13,313 nt of DNA from Candidatus Borrarchaeota archaeon (lineage in GTDB: Archaea > Asgardarchaeota > Sifarchaeia > Borrarchaeales > Borrarchaeaceae): the NCBI GenBank assembly GCA_016840645.1, contig JAEORY010000062.1, positions 1-13,313 of the forward strand. The letters run 5' to 3'. A model generated the notes under the pieces. The model did not search any database and was not told the DNA's origin. It was given only the letters and a program-made list of their open reading frames with translations. The position numbers and the translations under genes are program-made. Positions 11,926 to 13,313 of the stretch are shown here, one piece after another. How positions within the stretch are numbered: position 1 is the first letter of the stretch; every line of letters starts with the position of its first letter.

Positions 11926-12612
11926 CTAAACTGCAGAGCCGCAATGCGGACAGAAGTCCGTACCAGCTGGAACTTCTGAACCACAGGAAGGACAAAACTC
12001 CGGTTTTGGTTCTATTATCGGCTCAGGTTTAGGTGTTACTGGTGCTGGTTCAACTGGAGTGGGTAATGGTGCTTCTTTTTCAACTTCTTTTCGTGTAGCG
12101 CCAACTGCTGCTATAACAATCCCAACTAAAGCCAATATTCCGCCGATCATGTTTAATGTATAATCTCGGCGCTCTACTGTTTCATAGTAAGCTCTGTCAA
12201 CTTGTATTGAAGTTATTTCGCAACTTGTGAGTCCATCGTTATAAACAACTAAATAATACGTATCTGTGGACTGGACTGTAACGCTAAATACCATACTTTG
12301 TGAATTGAGTCTTGTGACAACAGAAGGTGCGTTGATGGAGTAGGCATACGTCGTTTGCCAGTCCGAAAACTGACTTTCCGAAAATATGAAGAAGTTCACT
12401 GGTTGGGTGGTTTCTATCGAACCTGATACCTTATCTCCTGCATCTAGATTCGTATACCAATACACATAGTAATTTCCTGGAAGAGTGTAAGAAGTGTCAA
12501 GTAGATTTTCAGTATATTCAACGCTTTGATAGGTAGTTCTCGTTCCCGCAGCTGCTAAAACTAGTCCAAACACCAAAATTATCACGCCAACAACCGTGAT
12601 CTCTTTTCTCAC
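11926..12612 (-). CDS. Membrane protein with extracytoplasmic beta domain and C-terminal double zinc ribbon motif
   Basis: 228 residues from GTG 12612, with AGGTGA (12624-12619) six bases upstream. A first membrane segment or signal anchor (ITVVGVIILVFGLVLAAAG) is followed by about 125 residues of beta-rich extracytoplasmic sequence (YYVYWYTNLDAGDKVSGSIE; TDTYYLVVYNDG) resembling an emp24/GOLD-like fold. A second membrane segment (LNMIGGILALVGIVIAAVGA) leads to a proline-rich linker and a cytoplasmic zinc ribbon, FCPSCG...FCPHCG. This layout is common in Bathyarchaeia and Thermoplasmata proteins of unknown role. It is convergent with the winged-helix gene and lies 42 bp from it. Confidence 0.75.
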   Translation of the reverse strand: MRKEITVVGVIILVFGLVLAAAGTRTTYQSVEYTENLLDTSYTLPGNYYVYWYTNLDAGDKVSGSIETTQPVNFFIFSESQFSDWQTTYAYSINAPSVVTRLNSQSMVFSVTVQSTDTYYLVVYNDGLTSCEITSIQVDRAYYETVERRDYTLNMIGGILALVGIVIAAVGATRKEVEKEAPLPTPVEPAPVTPKPEPIIEPKPEFCPSCGSEVPAGTDFCPHCGSAV

Positions 12613-12667
12613 TTTCTTTCACCTATCAATTTTTAAATTTTCATTGAAAAGATCCTCAAGATTCTTG

Positions 12668-12697
12668 CGGAAAAACTCACTTAAAAGAGTTTTGCCG
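12668..12697. repeat. Stable hairpin in the 12613-12912 gap
   Basis: CGG-A-AAAACTC (12668-12678) pairs with GAGTTTT-G-CCG (12687-12697) around an 8-base loop, with one mismatch. The surrounding TTCT/AGAA may extend the stem past a bulge. The 300-base gap between divergent genes otherwise shows AT-rich promoter-like DNA (12745-12850) and the terminator-like site at 12722-12741. Confidence 0.55.
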
Positions 12698-12721
12698 AGA
12701 AACTAACTTACAGAAAACCCC

Positions 12722-12741
12722 GCACTTAAATTGTGCTTTTT
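12722..12741 (+). terminator. Hairpin plus T5, + strand, with no gene upstream
   Basis: GCAC (12722-12725) and GTGC (12733-12736) form a small stem with a TTAAATT loop, followed by TTTTT. It would end a + strand transcript, yet no + strand gene precedes it. Together with the hairpin at 12668-12697 it could be the 3' half of a small RNA. Confidence 0.35.
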
Positions 12742-12912
12742 CCTCATATATTAATATCTATAATCAATAAAAATATAATGTTTCAATGCTGGCGTCACAA
12801 AAGCATTTTCAAAATCTTTCTGTAACGTTTCAAGAAATATTGATAAGCAAAGACATTATCCCAATATGTGAAAAATAACGCAAATGCCATTTACACTTCA
12901 GGTGAAGCTTCA

Positions 12913-13313
12913 ATGACGGAAAAAGTTGTATTTGGACCTGTTCCATCGAGACGATTAGGCATGTCTTTGGGAGTTAACAATATACTTTACAAAAATTGCA
13001 GTTATTCTTGCGTTTATTGTCAACTTGGTAGGACGCAACATTTTGAAATCGAACGCTACGAGTACTACAACCCCGAGGAACTTGTAAGAAGTGTAATAGA
13101 AGCTAAGAAGTGTGATGCGCACATAGACTATATTACTTTTGTCCCTGACGGAGAACCAACATTAGACAAAAATCTAGGTTTTGAAATCGCTGAAATAAAA
13201 AGAGAAAGTTCTACAGAAGTGGCAGTCATTACAAACGCGTCTTTACTTTATCGAGATGATGTTAAAGACAACTTATACCATGGAGATACTATATCTATAA
13301 AGGTTGATGCAAT
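12913..13313 (+). CDS. Radical SAM protein, COG0731-like (partial, cut by window edge)
   Basis: 133 codons are visible from ATG 12913, with AGGTGA (12900-12905) seven bases upstream. The start GPVPSRRLGMSLGVNNILYK is the signature of the COG0731 Fe-S oxidoreductase family, related to wyosine-forming TYW1-type enzymes. The radical SAM cluster motif CxxxCxxC is seen as C-SYS-C-VY-C, followed by QLGRTQHFEIERYEYY. A later FVPDGEPTLDKN matches the GEPTL SAM-binding motif. Small archaeal members often lie close to NifX-like and MinD-ferredoxin genes. The substrate is unknown. The reading frame is open to the end of the window. Confidence 0.88.
   Translation, partial: MTEKVVFGPVPSRRLGMSLGVNNILYKNCSYSCVYCQLGRTQHFEIERYEYYNPEELVRSVIEAKKCDAHIDYITFVPDGEPTLDKNLGFEIAEIKRESSTEVAVITNASLLYRDDVKDNLYHGDTISIKVDA

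Overview
The window looks archaeal. It has TATA boxes about 25-28 bp ahead of several starts, some apparently leaderless genes, Shine-Dalgarno sites of the GGAG/AGGTGA type, and archaeal-style families: split MgtE halves with a PhoU/TrkA-C protein, DUF134, ferredoxin-containing MinD ATPases, a membrane zinc-ribbon protein and an SDS22-type leucine-rich-repeat protein. The low-G+C sequence and this gene mix fit an uncultured anaerobic TACK- or Asgard-grade archaeon, perhaps Bathyarchaeia. That placement is inference; no marker gene is present.

Layout. 1-249 is the tail of an LRR protein. 250-625 is a scar: two solo right ends of TnpB-type IS200/IS605 elements bracket the C-terminal remnant of a thioredoxin-like gene, followed by a TATA box and a perfect palindrome. 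626-4057 is one tight operon on the + strand: ArsP_1/DUF318 permease, three small thioredoxin-fold proteins, two tandem DGC-domain cysteine proteins and a glycine-cleavage-H-like lipoyl-carrier protein. 4306-6179 holds a cation-transport module: a PhoU/TrkA-C protein convergent with two MgtE-like membrane halves. 6304-7761 is a TnpB-only IS200/IS605 element with intact RuvC residues. 7957-11265 is a metal-cluster module: DUF134 regulator, two NifX/NifB-like cluster-binding proteins (one with a Gly/Arg tail) and two ferredoxin-MinD ATPases. After that come a winged-helix regulator (11383-11883), a two-TM zinc-ribbon protein on the minus strand (11926-12612) and the start of a COG0731 radical SAM protein (12913 to the edge).

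How they may work together. The 626-4057 operon is the best candidate for an undescribed system. A membrane permease is co-transcribed with a relay of dithiol proteins, two four-cysteine DGC proteins and a lipoyl dithiol carrier, with no other glycine-cleavage gene nearby. The parts suggest thiol-based handling of a metalloid, metal or sulfur species; the substrate cannot be read from the sequence. The second module (DUF134, NifX-like pair, MinD-ferredoxin pair, radical SAM nearby) resembles widespread but uncharacterised Fe-S or Mo/Fe cluster-handling loci. It carries repeated CACAATA/TATTGTG half-sites that could be the DUF134 operator.
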